DNA of 64,000 nt from Hypericum androsaemum. Lineage: Eukaryota > Streptophyta > Magnoliopsida > Malpighiales > Hypericaceae. The position numbers and the translations under genes are program-made. The DNA is taken from assembly GCA_963995505.1 (NCBI GenBank), contig OZ023189.1, forward strand, positions 16,391,495 to 16,455,494. Direction: 5' to 3'. Below the pieces are notes generated by a model. It did no database searches. It was given only the letters and a program-made list of their open reading frames with translations, and was not told the origin of the DNA. Of the stretch, positions 23,446-35,462 are shown in pieces; the first letter of the stretch is position 1; each line of letters starts with the position of its first letter.

Positions 23446-23453
23446 TTATATAC
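23446..23453 (+). promoter_or_regulatory. Probable TATA box of the 198-aa membrane-protein gene
   Basis: TTATATAC about 95 bases upstream of the ATG at 23549, followed by a CT-rich 5' leader (23490-23523), a common plant promoter layout. Confidence 0.5.
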
Positions 23454-23548
23454 TTGATTCCTTTCTATTCGACTTAAAAAACTTAAAAAGGATTCCTCTC
23501 TCTCTCTATCTCTCTCTCTCTCGCTTAGTGCTCCAAGGTGGTATAGAA

Positions 23549-26160
23549 ATGGCGGACACCAGAAAGTTGGTGAGTATATCTTCGATTATGATACGTCAAC
23601 TGTTACATTGAGTTTCTTTAATTTTGACATACAACCGTCTCACTCTAGGACTTCGAGTATTACTATGAACTTCCGTAAATTTCTATAGGTATTGTGTTAT
23701 TAGGTCAAATATCATTTGAAATTCCCTCGGAGTGTTCTCTCTTTTTTTTATTTAATTAATTTGGTTTTATTTGGGAATATGCAGAATTTGTTAGGGGAGG
23801 CAGGAGGTGGATTGGAAGGAAAGATGGGAACCCAGAAAATATCGGGTTTGGATCATATGAACGGATATAATTACACTGCGGAGACATCTGATAGCTTTGT
23901 CATTGACGTGGAAGGCTTCCCCAGTGGCTCCACCGTTTCTAAGGATCCCACTTTATCGCCAAGTCCCAGAGTTGCTGTAAGTTCCAATATCTACCTTTTT
24001 ATTTTCTTCTTTTTCTTAAATTTCTGTTCTTTTTTTCACGTTTTCGTTTCTGTAATTTGGGTTTTGGAGATCAATCTATTTGTCGACCTCAAGCGATAAT
24101 TGGTCGTTTGAAAAGAAAAAAAATTTCAAGTTTTGCGTCACAGAGTTGTCAGTTACTGTTTTACTTTAATATTAATTACAAGGTTGGTCAAACTTCAAAC
24201 AGGAAATTTAATATTAATCAAAAGCTGTCATGTTTGGGGAAGATTTTTTTCTTTGGGACGATGAAATTGTATGTTTTTAGTTTATACTATAATCCAGCTT
24301 CGAGTGGTATAAAATTTTTATAACGTTACAACTATGTTGCATTACCAACTCTCTCACCTTCATGTTTTATTATTTAAGTGTTAAGGATTCTGGGTAATTT
24401 TGTTTTGTTCCTTGTGTAAATTAAAAAAAAAGTTGCAGCGAAGTCTTTCCAGGAAAGCGTCGAGCCAGCGTACCAACAACAATCCGCCAGCCGATAGAGA
24501 TTCTCCTGTTCCTAGCCCTAGAGGTAACATTATCTACAGCTCACAAGTTACAGAAACTTCAACTTCTGAAACTCTTTAAAATATTATACAAATATAGAGA
24601 ATTGTGGAGGGCGTAGAAAAATCTGCATTGGTGATTCTAGTTCACCGTAGGTTTCGAATTTGACTCTTAATAGTTTGATTGTGCTGTTTGATAGGGAGAG
24701 TTTTGTAATCTTTTGTTTAGCTTGAATTTAGATTAATTATTTTAATATCACGTAATTTCAATCAAAAAGAGTAATAATTGTACGGAATAAGCATAATGCT
24801 GGTATCCGTCACTCTAGCTAGTGAAACTTTCAGCAGGTCCAAGAACATAAGTTGTTTTCCATTGATTTTTTAAGAACAATTGAGACAACTCGAACCGTAA
24901 CTATATCGATCCAATACATTTATTTTAGCTTAACCAAGAAGTCTTAGATTCGAATTTCATAAGAATATATTAGTATTAATTAAAGATATTATTAACTTGA
25001 ATTCGTATTAGTATACCCAATAAATATCATACACAAAATAGTATAAAACAAAACTTGAGCAAGTCGGAAACCAAAATTTTGGACCAGATTCAGATGCATG
25101 GAAATTTGGGTACATGTGCTCTTCGTGGATTTCTGTCCACGACAAGGATTTATCGTTTGATGCAGACACGAGACACACTACTAGCGAACAAAGATTATAT
25201 GTAGTAAATTAGGAATTGTCCATATAATTATTTGTCATCTACCAGAGCCAATCTAAGAACGCCAGTTGTTTTTGGCAAATGTCGATACTTTTCTTCACTA
25301 AAAGTTCAATTTTTGGTGTTGGTATTCGATCGGTGTCTCATAGTTTATTACGCTTCGGCACTTCCCCCACCGTTTTCGGCTTGTTCTATGACATGGGTTT
25401 CATTCTTCTGATTAAATAACACCGACCCTTTGATGCTGCTTCACGGACAAATACGATTTTACTACCATTGGCTTGTGTACAAACATGAGCAATTCGTAAA
25501 CAAAATGTTTTGAACATTTTCTTGTCGACCGATATCATATCACGAGCACTAACTAATTTAAAGTCGAGTATAATCGGTACAAGAGATTAGGTGATCATGT
25601 TCAAAAAACTACTGGAGTATCAGGTGTCACTCTGACCGAGTTTATTTGAACATATCATAAGCTGATGGATTTGTCGGTTTGAGACATTACGAGCACCAGA
25701 CATGGAAATCTGTACTATTCTCTCAACGACACTGTTTTGCTAAAAACTGGTTGAACAGGGTCTAGCACGCCAGAAAAAGACACCGCGACGACAGCTGCGA
25801 GGGCCACGGATCCTTCCACCAACCAACAACAAGTCCATCATCAAATCACAATCACCACCAACAACACCAATTCCACCACGGAAGGAAGATGCAGTATGAG
25901 GAGAAACAGCTTCAAGCGTTACCCACCAACCTGGGTCCTCCATCCCAAAAGGGTTCATTTCTTCTTCGCCACCTTGTAAGCTCCCGTACATTGTACTCGA
26001 TCTTCTTGCGATCGAGGTCAACTTGATTACCGCATCTCGGGTCATGACGTTGTTGTTGGTTGGTTTTGATCTTGGCAGGTCAAGCATGGGGACATTGTTG
26101 CTAATATACTTCACTCTCTCGATGGGGAGGATGATCAAGCACGAAAACACTCTTGATTGA
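23549..26160 (+). CDS. Uncharacterised plant single-pass membrane protein, five exons
   Basis: Exons 23549-23569, 23785-23976, 24439-24523, 25759-25975 and 26079-26160 all have GT-AG borders and join in phase to 198 codons plus TGA. The protein starts MADTRKL. It has an acidic/Ser-rich middle (SFVIDVEGFPSG), a basic motif (SLSRKASSQR), a Gln/Asn/Thr-rich low-complexity part, then KRYPPTWVLHPKRVHFFFAT running into a hydrophobic segment (about residues 166-187, LSSMGTLLLIYFTLSMG) and a short tail. This PKR-hydrophobic C-terminus is, as I recall, shared by a small family of uncharacterised plant proteins; no biochemical role is known to me. It probably lies in a membrane with the long N-terminal part cytosolic (inferred). 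The tiny first exon and 1.2-kb third intron could be misassigned, but every phase agrees. Confidence 0.82.
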
Positions 26161-27047
26161 TAAAGACGGCCTTATCAGCTATCATCCGGGATAAGAAGTT
26201 CATTGTCATATCTGTTCTTGATGGTGCATTTTGGATGAGCTGATGCGAAACTGCAAAAGATAGATAAAGACGAGGAGGAAAGATGGCCGACCTTGCATCA
26301 TCAAAGGCTAGTACACTATTTCTAGCATGTCCAAAATTTGAGAGATGTAGACAAGGACATGAAGCATGGTGACAAAGAAGAGGAATCTTCTCTTTTACGT
26401 GTATTGAAGAGGAAAAAAGCAATTACCTTTAGTTGTTAACTTCTGCATCCCATCATAGCTTTAATAGCATATCAGATAGAAGTAGCTCTTTCTGTCGGAT
26501 TGTTATTGCTTCTACATGATCCTTTCTCTGTACATGGATTCCAAGTGACTGAAGCAAGACAAAGACATGAGGTTTTAAGAAACAAGAAACTGTCTTTCTG
26601 ACCAGAATATTCGTATCTTCTCTGAAGAATTGGAACGTCCTCAATGACTCCTTGAAAAGTTATGCAATGCACATGCGGTGTAGGGTCTGAAAGGTTTGAT
26701 CTCAAATTCCGTCAGAAAACGCATGAAAGATGCAACAGTGTAACACTATGAACCAATGTTTTGAAACCCGACATGGCACGGGATGTACCAATGTAACACT
26801 ATACACCGATGTCTCGAAACCCGACATGGAAGGGGAAGCTTGGACAAAAGAAGAGGAAGAATTATATATATACAGAGCCATTGATAAATAGTAGAGAGAG
26901 GTTCCAAAAGGAAGTGTGCACTCCCATATCAGGAGTTAGAACTATTTTATACCAAGAAATAGAATATATCCACCATGGGCAGCATCTACTGATCTGGGAC
27001 TCTCGGTATAGGTTTAGCCCCGTGAAACCTGATCAAGCCTTGGGTTC
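26161..27047. other. Convergent intergenic region, no gene
   Basis: Lies between the 3' ends of the plus-strand membrane-protein gene and the minus-strand PPDK regulatory gene, so it should hold both 3' UTRs. Minus-strand open frames at 26135-26705 show no domain and are probably UTR or chance. It contains a two-copy tandem repeat at 26740-26840. Confidence 0.6.
26740..26840. repeat. Two-copy ~50-bp tandem repeat
   Basis: Two diverged units share GTAACACTATRMACCRATGT and then CGAAACCCGACATGG. They lie in the region expected to be the 3' UTR of the PPDK regulatory gene. Confidence 0.7.
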
Positions 27048-28847
27048 CTAGTAGCGTTTGGAAATGCGTGGCATTGAGCATCTGTTCTTTCTGTCGTGGT
27101 AAAGCCTCAAGACTACTGCTGCAGTTTCTTCGATTGCTTTGCCTGTTACATCTGCATCCACATACAAGAAGCAATAGTGATCATCAACAAAAAGTAGTGG
27201 CGTTGATTCTACCAAGAACCGGCCTCTATCAAGGTACTCGATGATATTGATTCGTTGTAATGATTTCCCATCCGACATTTATAGTACCAAACAACTGACC
27301 AGCATTTTAATGTGTCTGTATGGGGATAGTTAGCAACATTGAAAACCCTGGGAAAGGCATCAACAAAATTGAGGAGAAAAATTACAGACAGGGTAGCGCC
27401 TTACCAATCACAGGCCAAAAGGGATTCTGTGCATAGATCCTCCGAGCAAATTCCAACTCCTTTCTAACGTGATCCATCTCCGAATAGTTAGTTCGCCCCT
27501 CTCCACCGAGTCCCAGAGTTTTAGCCCTCGCCCTTCTAATTGTTTGCAGAATAACAGGATTAATAGTCAAACCAAACACCTTCTGTGAGTCAACCTGAAA
27601 GAGCATCTTTGGCAGATCTACACCCATTACAATAGGCACATTTGCAACTTTATATCCTTTCTGCGCAAGGTAAATCGACAACGGAGTCTTCCCTGTCCTG
27701 GAAACACCCGCAAGAACGATATCAGCCTTGCGCAAGTTCTGCGGAAGGGCCCCGTCATCTTGCTTGATGGTGAACTCAACTGCTTCTATTCGTTTAAAGT
27801 ACTCCTCCGACAGCGGGATGTTCCGGCCAGGAGCTCCACGAGGGAGCCCCATGGGCGACACACCAAGATGGGTGGCAATAGCTTCCGTGATCGGTCCGAG
27901 AATGTCAATGGACGGTATGCCCCAAAGGTTGCAGGCCTGTTTAGTAGCCTCGGCCATGGCCGGATCAGCTAATGTATAAGCAACAATTGCACCCTCTCTG
28001 GCTGCTTGCTTTGTGATCTCCATCAATTTTTCCACATCATCAATCTGACAAAGTTCAAGTAGCACATCATTATCATTAATTAGGACCAATTATCACATAA
28101 TGAACCTCCACCGGTCCATTACAAACTAATTGGTCGAGTAATTTTACGATAATCACGGGATATTAGTTGAAACAACATAGTTTCGGACTTCTATCAGATC
28201 CACTAATCCAGTTCAAGCTGCGTAAGACCATATAGGGATCAAAGCTATCTTTATACCGACGGTTGTCGTATCATGATTGACTCAAACTCGAGACCTCTCG
28301 TTAAACTAAAACAACAATCACTAGTTGGACAAGGTGGAAAGGACGAAGTTACCCCGGAAAAGAGGTGGGTATTAACGGGGCAGCCACGGTCGACCAAGCA
28401 GTACTCGAACTGGCCCAAGGCAGCATTAACGGAGTGCTCGGCCGTCCACCCCGTCCCATCCGACACCATATAAATCGACTTCACCACAGACGGATCCTCC
28501 ACGCCGTTACCCTCTCCGTTAACCCCAGCCGTCTCGCTCTCCCCCTCCAACTGCTCCTGGAGCAGGGCGTGGCTGTTTCGGACCCCAGGTTCGACCGGCT
28601 GGGCGGAGCGCTGGCCCGGCCGGTCCAGCTTCCGCCCGGATCGGATGGCGCGGGCCCTGGACCAGCGGTTCAGCTGCGGGCTGGGCCTTGGCTTGCCGCG
28701 AGAGGGCTCGGAGGGAGGTCGCTGACGTTCGAGAAGCGAGAGGGAGTCAGGTCTGGGGGTGGAGTTAGGGTCGGGTTTCGGTTCGGGGGTTGGTCCGGGT
28801 CCCGTCGGGTGGAGGAGGTTCGGGAGGTTCAAACCATGATACGTCAT
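27048..28847 (-). CDS. RP1: PPDK regulatory protein (bifunctional kinase/phosphatase), chloroplast
   Basis: Three exons on the minus strand: 28847-28353, 28044-27405 and 27151-27048, with GT-AG borders, join to 412 codons plus TAG. The enzyme (DUF299/kinase-PPPase family) inactivates pyruvate,phosphate dikinase by ADP-dependent Thr phosphorylation in the dark and reactivates it by Pi-dependent dephosphorylation in the light. Visible features: a Pro/Arg-rich N-terminus without acidic residues at the start, fitting a plastid transit peptide; the basic stretch [16 protein letters not shown]; the conserved block [19 protein letters not shown]; a P-loop GVSRTGKT at residues 278-285; [12 protein letters not shown]; and the C-terminus [11 protein letters not shown]. 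Length fits plant RP1/RP2 (about 400 aa). Whether it is the plastid RP1 or cytosolic RP2 paralogue rests on the N-terminus. It is convergent with the upstream plus-strand gene. Confidence 0.95.
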
Positions 28848-29783
28848 TTTCTTTGGCCTCTTTATAGTTTTCTGTTTCTCTCTCCTTGGTTCCTTCCAAC
28901 GGCTTTTTATCTCCTTTTCTTTTCTCCAAAGCTTATCTCTTATTCATTTTGGCCCAAGCCCATAACTACATTGATCAGCCCAATAACAGTGCAGGCCAGT
29001 TATTGGTTCTCGATTCTGGTTTGATTCTCGACATAGAAAACTGAATCGAACCAGTACATCACATCAAATTCGGTCTGATGAGAGCTTCGACATGTCTTCA
29101 TTTCACTTACACGTAACTTGACCCAACCTCTCCAATCCCAAGATTGCAACTCTACCGTATTTTTCTATTAGCTTTACAAAATTGTTCTATTTTATAATGT
29201 GTTGCTTTGAGTGTGTTCAATATCGCAAGTTGTTTTAATTTTTCCAAATTTTGGCTATTTCATTTTTGACCGAACTGGACCACAGGGACAAATGGTCTCG
29301 TTCAACTTCCATTATTCTCTTCTCACGGTTTGAATCGTTCGGTCAGAAGCATTTGTGTCTTACTCGACTGAAATCTGAATTAGTTAGTTTAGTAGGTGTG
29401 CCATTAGGAGGTAGTATCAAACAAAAGAAATAATTTTCCGTGGGCCTTTCTGTGGGCTGCACCTGTACATAAAGTTTTGATAATTTTTTTCGAAGTTCCA
29501 AATATAATCTTTTGATACATTTCCTATTTTGATTTGGAAGGGTTACATGGTCAACGAAGATAACAAATAGTATAACTTTTCTATCTTCTATTGATCCCAG
29601 ATTCCACATTTCGTTTCTTCTGGATTCCAAATATTGAGAATCATCTACTCGTATATCTACATATACCACCCACTTTAATTTACCAAAACCTCCTCGCCTC
29701 ATCCACTAATTGCTTCCCAAAAACCCTATGCAAAATAGATACAAAAAACGGAGCAAATACCAAAATTAATTTACTACGAAGAC
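28848..29783. other. Intergenic, promoter side of the PPDK regulatory gene
   Basis: No gene found. CTATAAAG (minus strand, about 28861-28868) is only some 15-20 bases before the start codon, too close to be the TATA box for that ATG. A plus-strand open frame over 28365-29024 is a shadow of RP1 exon 1. Confidence 0.5.
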
Positions 29784-32700
29784 TCACACGAGGAACCTTG
29801 GGAGCCCTATTTTGTAGCCAAACTTTTTAACATCTTGTTGAACTTGTTGCCTGTATTCTCTAAAGCTGAACTTCCTGTACACCGACGGCTTGCAATCGCT
29901 ATCTATCTCGGCGTCGTAGGAAGGGCAAAAGAAATACGCCGTTGAGAATCTCTCTACGTGCGGGTTTGTGACCACTCGGTGTTCTACGCTCTTGTATACA
30001 CCGTTACTCCAAGCCTGCATTATCGTAAAGATAATATTAGTCGATTCAGTGAGTATGTCGACGTTCTGAGGGTTACGGAGAAAAGGATACTTTCGGTGTA
30101 CCTGGAACAAGTCGCCGATGTTGATGATTAGAGCTTCGGGGTTTGGTTTGACCGCGAACCACTTCCCGTCTTTGACCAGTTGGAGGCCTCCGACCAGGTC
30201 TTGGTGCAAGATGGTGAGGAAGTCGCTGTCGGTGTGAGGCATGAGGCCGAAGATCTCCACCGGAATCGGGCACGGCGGGTACCGGTTTAGCCGGAGGTAG
30301 CAGGTTTCCGGCAGGCAATTGTCGAGGAAGAAGTTCGATCTCCGGCCAAGTTCATCTGCCAGAATTTCAGCCAGCATTTGTGCTAGGCTCGCCACCGTGC
30401 TAGCAAATTGATCGATTGTTGAGCTGAAATTAGACACACCGATATAGTCTTAAGACATATTATGTTGTGATGCTATTATTAGGTGTATTCTTGGTGTAAT
30501 TTACTTTTTAAAAAAAATATTAAATTTCTTAATTGTGCATGAAATTAAACATTTTCTCTTAGTGCGTGTTTTTCAAAATGGACATCAACAGGAAAGTGGA
30601 TATGATCGGGTAAAATTGCACTTTCAAATCATATATCAATCAATATAACAATCAATGCGAAAAGATATTACTTGGGAAAGACTGGGAGGTCCGACCACTA
30701 AACTAAGATAAGACAAGGAGGAAGCAAAGAAGGTTGCATCACCAATAATGATAGGTTGAAAAAACTGCGCCGACGATGATGCTTTCACTAATAGAAATTT
30801 TCTAACTTAATCAAGAAATTTAGAATTTTAATTTTTAGAAATGTATCAAGATTAAGTATTTATTAGAAAAGTTTTATCACCTTACTATTAATCTGACTCG
30901 AACTTGAATTAATCAGTATCTGGATAATCAACCAAAACAGAGGGGGAATGATAGAGAAATTGTTCCCAAGAATGAGGAGAATAGGGACTACATTATCATC
31001 AACTATCAAAAAAAGTCGGGGGACCCAAAATGACCAATTGGAGTTGGACATCATACTCTGGCTTTTTTTTTTGGTCAGGATCATCATACTCTGGCTTTCC
31101 GGCTCACATTCACTGTGTTTTTGACCGACCAAAATCGATTCACGTGAGAAAGGTACTAACACACATCTGATGCATTGAACCTTGTTATAGTTTGGTTCAT
31201 GTGCATGTAATAACTCTCTTTTTCCCACAAAAAAAAAAGTAACTCTGTCTTACATTAGTTTCCCTCGTCAGAATATAAATTTGGAAAAAATAAAGAGCCA
31301 TTCTCCCTCTCGCGTGGGTTTTTTACATTCTTAAAAAAAAATTTAAGGACAAATTGCCATCAGCCTCCTAGAGTTTGCTTAAATTATCTGATCAAAATAC
31401 TCCTTACTGGTTATGGCCTCTGGGTTTTTCGTGTTTCCAATTGGGTATTGTCGCGATTAGGGTTTCGAGTTTGTTTATGGAGTGGAACTGTTGAGGATTA
31501 TATGGAGGTTTGGTTGTGACTGTGAGGTTTGGATCTGGATGTGGGTTGCATATGAAGTCAAACCCGGATTTGATGAGGATGGCAACGGATAGCATGAAGA
31601 ACATGAAGGCTGTAGATTTGAAGAATGCTATTGAGCAGTTGAAGTACACGCGCTCCCAATAACTCTTCCGCCTTGTGTAGCACCATCACCCTTTAGTCAT
31701 GATAGTTGGCTGGGATCGGGGATGGAGGTGGAAAATTTCGGATTTTGCCCGGAGATCGGTTTGATGGTGGTGGACAAAAAATTTGAAAGTTGAAAAGGGA
31801 ATTTTTTATTTATTAGAAAAGTATAATTGTTATTTTAAAATTATGTTGACCGGATGACATCAGCAAGGAGTTTTAGAATTCAATGAAAGTAAACTAGGAG
31901 GTCAATATTTTGGTTTCAAAACAGGAAGAGTTTAAAATAATTTAAGCAAACTCGAAAGACAAAAACTTAATCTTATCCTTCTTGATTAGAGATTGTAACA
32001 AGTTTACACTCGGGAATATGGTAATAATTGAAAAAATATAGAGGTATGTGTGTGGTGCAATACTGCCTGACAATAAAAAAAATAGAAAGCGGTGCTAAAA
32101 AATAACCAGGCAATGAGAATATAAGGTACAGAAAATATAATAAAAGAGAGAAAAAAAACTAGGGAAAAGTCCACTTTCGTACCCTGTGGTATCGACCAAA
32201 ATCACTTTAATACCCTGTGGTAAAAAACCGATCAATCGAGTCATACTTATTCCAATTAACATCAAAAAGGGCCTCGGGCAGCTGCCCGGAGCTGCCCGAA
32301 CCTACCCGCCCGCTGCCCGGGCCACGTGGTCAGCCACGTCACCAATTTTGGTGACGTCGCCACGTCACCACATCCCCCTCCTCCTCCTCCTCCCCGCGTC
32401 CTCCTCCTCCTCCTCCTCCTCCTCTTGGTGACGTGGCGCCACGTCACCGCGCCACGTCACCAAAATTGGTGACGTGGCTGACCACGTGGCCCGGGCAGCG
32501 GGCGGGTAGGTTCGGGCAGCTGCCCGAGGCCCTTTTTGATGTTAATTGGAATAAGTATGACTCGATTGATCGATTTTTTACCACAGGATACTAAAGTGAT
32601 TTTGGTCGATACCACAAGGTACGAAAGTGGACTTTTCCCAAAAAACTATGAAATAATGTCTGAGCCCGGGTTCGAACCGGGGACCTTTAGTGTGTGAGAC

Positions 32701-34390
32701 TAACGTGATAACCAACTACACCACCCAGACGAGGTGACAATTTGACGTCTAATGTTTTATTTATTGTGTATTTTTCGAAAATCAAGTATCTATTTGTTCA
32801 CTAATCGATGTTTGAAGGACAATATAGCAACGACGCATTTTAATTCCTTCTTTTATGTTCTGTGAGCAAAATTCTCGGCCTTGACTTATTTTTTATATTA
32901 AAAAGAACACATTTCCCCATGATATTATATACTACCCAAGTCAATCATGGAGATTTCATTACAGTTAAGTGGTTACGATAGTTAGCATCCCAAAATTCTT
33001 ATTTTAAGTTTGCTTCTCTCTCTCTAATGCCATTTTATTCCCTAGTCACATGGAAGAAATCGAATAATAAGTCACAAGCTCGGATATAGTATATAAAAAT
33101 CATATCGTTTAATTAGCTTGTCACCCGAGCTTCAAATAATAATTTTAAATCAGGACCAATTTGGTGGAAGGGTACATAGTTGATGATAAATCTCTTTAAA
33201 TTATTACATTATTTGTGACAATAGGCTAAATAGTTGATGATAACATTTTGTGCTTTAAAATGATAAAGTTGGAACGTGGTTGGGATTCAAAGAAGCATTA
33301 ATTAGGAGCAACCGATGGCCGGATTCAGTTCACTACCGAACTGTCTAGAAGAATATGAATTTATGTCTCGTTTTCAACCTTTGGAAAAAGTCGTCCGCGG
33401 AAATTTGACCTTTGAAGATTAAAAAAAACACGTGAAGATATAGGGAATCAAAAGGTGGGAAAATAAATATTAGTTTATTTCTCAGAAAGATATATATTTT
33501 TTATTTTTTAGAATAATTTCGTTCAATTATTTTAATGGTTTTGCTGTTTGTTTGAATTTGGAAAATAATTCCCATCATTGTCAAGCAGGTTGTTTTTCAA
33601 TCCATACTTTATATGCTTCTTTGAATCCAAAAATATATATTTTAGATACATAATGCAATTTATATATTTTTTTAGTTTAGACTACATGTATTTAAACAGG
33701 TAAAAAAAATCGAAATTCCAACCGTGAAAAATGTTTGAAATTGGTAAAATCTTGCAACAAGTATTTTAACATCGATGCATTTTTAATAGCTCGAATTCAT
33801 AGCTCCTTAGTTAGTAATGCAATTTATATATAGATTTCGAAAAAAAGGAGAGAGAAGAAATTAAGAAATTAGGCAACAACAATTGTGTAGTGACATGTGT
33901 ACCTGAGGGTGGCAAACCCAGTAGTAGTAGAAGGCGTGGCAATATCCGTCATGGGAATGTGAAAGGCTTCCGACCAACAAAGCTGGTTCAATCTGGTCGC
34001 CGTCGGAGTCCCCCACCGGTAAGTACCCGCCGGAAAGTTGAGGAACTTCTCCTCCTCCTTGCTCTTCCTCTCGAACGGCTGCTTGAAAACCTCCACTTGC
34101 TCCTTCCTCATGTTCTCCAGTATCTCACGTGAAATCCCGTGGTTCACCACCTGGAAGAACCCCCACTCCCTCGACGCCCTAGCTATCTCTGCCTCGCACC
34201 GCTCTTTCGCCCCCCTCTCGCCGGAGACTAGCCCGCCGAGATCGACCACCGGGAGCTCGCATTCCTCGATCGTACCAAGACTCATCACTTGTTTTTTGTT
34301 GTATGAGGGGAAGTTGTTGTTGGTGGATTGCTGGAGGGTTTTCTCTATGAGGGTCTTGTATGTTTCATGGAATGGTGGGTCCGTTTCCAT
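29784..34390 (-). CDS. GA2ox8: Gibberellin 2-beta-dioxygenase, C20-GA class (GA2ox8-like)
   Basis: Exons 34390-33903, 30423-30102 and 30014-29784 join in phase to 346 codons plus TGA. The protein is a 2-oxoglutarate/Fe(II) dioxygenase that 2-beta-hydroxylates gibberellins and so inactivates them. Exon 1 has the DIOX_N domain ([12 protein letters not shown]) and [12 protein letters not shown], a signature of the C20-GA2ox subgroup. Exon 2 gives YPPCP and the iron ligands His226 and Asp228 in LMPHTDSDF. Exon 3 has the third ligand His282 (SVEHRV) and the 2-oxoglutarate RFS (Arg292, Ser294), ending KIGLPRFLV. The start is ATG 34390; an upstream in-frame TTG is not used. Intron 1 is 3.48 kb and contains a tRNA gene and MITEs, far longer than intron 2 (87 bases). 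All catalytic residues are intact. Confidence 0.95.
31347..31978. mobile_element. Possible MITE in GA2ox intron 1
   Basis: The block GAGTTTGCTTAAATTAT at about 31373 recurs inverted at about 31936-31954 (ATAATTTAAGCAAACTC). The flanking bases also pair roughly (GGACAAAT versus ATTAAGATAAGG read inverted). No target duplication seen. The interior has no gene I recognise. Confidence 0.4.
32162..32639. mobile_element. Mutator-type MITE in GA2ox intron 1
   Basis: Near-perfect inverted arms of about 200 bases begin GGGAAAAGTCCACTTTCGTA and end with the complement. They are flanked by a perfect 9-bp direct repeat AAAAAACTA (32153-32161 and 32640-32648). The arms include GC-rich GGGCAGCTGCCC-type palindromes and GACGTGGC words; the loop is a (CTC)n microsatellite (about 32373-32425). 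No transposase. The TIR start resembles that of the Pack-MULE at 10442. Confidence 0.93.
32640..32645 (-). terminator. Pol III T-run terminator of tRNA-Val, now part of a MITE duplication
   Basis: Minus-strand TTTTTT is the first run of four or more T after the tRNA 3' end, 11 bases downstream. The same six bases form part of the 9-bp duplication made by the adjacent MITE, so the insertion hit the terminator and regenerated it. Confidence 0.75.
32657..32730 (-). tRNA. tRNA-Val (anticodon CAC)
   Basis: A 74-base cloverleaf on the minus strand. The acceptor stem GTCTGGG pairs with CTCAGAC, followed by discriminator A. The anticodon stem TTAGT/ACTAA has loop CTCACAC, anticodon CAC. The T arm is CCCGG-TTCGAAC-CCGGG. 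The A box (TGGTGTAGTTGG) and B box (GGTTCGAACCC) are intact, there is no intron, and CCA is not encoded, all typical of a plant nuclear tRNA. It lies in the sense direction within intron 1 of the GA2ox gene, with its terminator 11 bases downstream at a MITE edge. Confidence 0.96.
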
Positions 34391-35319
34391 GGTTGGAGGC
34401 TGTGAAAATAGAAGCAATTAATCGAGAAAGCACCAGAAAAGGGATTATGGAGAGGAAGTGAGATGGTTTAGAGGCACCAAGTAATAATAAGAGGATCGCT
34501 ATATGTGAGTATTAATAGGGACAGATAGGAAGCCAGAGACTAGGGACAACACGTCTCCGTGTCTATCTCGTGTCTTTTGATTTTTTTTAAAAACTATAAT
34601 GTATTCTATTACCTTTTTTTTAGGGAAAAAATTAGAATTAGATCGCTTTTGGTATACTTGACAAAGTAGATCGGATTACCATGAAGATGTAATAACTACA
34701 CGATTGGATATGTTTGTATTGTTTCTTCCAATCTTTTAATTTGTTCGGCTTGGTGCATTGGATTCAGGTGCTTGTTTTTCCACTAAATTTAATTGCAAAA
34801 ACAACTCATAGTTGTCTAGCTAGCAAGAACTAGGATGGACATCAGAATTGGAGATCCTAGAGATCACAAAATTAATTATTCGATCCAAGCTGGGCGTAAG
34901 AGTCCAGGTCCTTAATTTGTTGTTTCCAACTGTTTGACAAAGTTACTTTCTCTTTTATTTTTTTTCGAAACGTGACTCGAAATCTAATTCTCAATTAAAC
35001 TGATAAAAAAACCAATATGCAAAAACTTCGAGACACTAACAAATACTTAGATCAATTATTCTCACTTAATCCACAAATCTCGAGTTCGAATTTGGGTAAA
35101 CGCATTTATCAAAAAAATTTATCTAATTTGTGAGTGCTAAATATATGTTGGAATGGTTCATAACCATTTAAAAGTAGAAGTATATCCATATACCATCTTT
35201 ATTGTGTTGAGCTCGGTGTATAAAAAATGGACCGACCCATGAGATTATACTTTTGGGGTACATTAATTGACACATCTTGGTCAAAATCTAATACCAGCTG
35301 TTGCTTAAATTTTGGTTTC

Positions 35320-35462
35320 CCAGATAAAAAAACACAAGGATTGAACGGAGTATCTTTTTTTCTTGAGGGGTAAAAAACAATCTATAAAATCTAATACCAG
35401 TTTTTTTTTTCAATCCTTGTGTTCTTCCAATCTATAAAAAAACACAAGGATTGAACGGAGTA
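35320..35462. repeat. Direct repeats around an inverted copy
   Basis: AAAAAAACACAAGGATTGAA with CGGAGTATCT occurs at about 35327 and again at about 35436. Between them CAATCCTTGTGTTC (about 35411) is an inverted copy, and AATCTAATACCAG is also duplicated (35287 and 35387). Looks like a local template-switch rearrangement. Confidence 0.8.

Noticed and set aside
25740..26705. Minus-strand open frames of 60-136 codons
   Set aside because: The first is the shadow of exons 4-5 of the plus-strand gene; the others have no domain and lie in probable UTR.
28365..29024. Plus-strand 219-codon open frame
   Set aside because: Antisense shadow of GC-rich RP1 exon 1.
34391..34417. Longer GA2ox N-terminus starting at 34417
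   Set aside because: That start is TTG; the first ATG is at 34390 and gives the usual family length.
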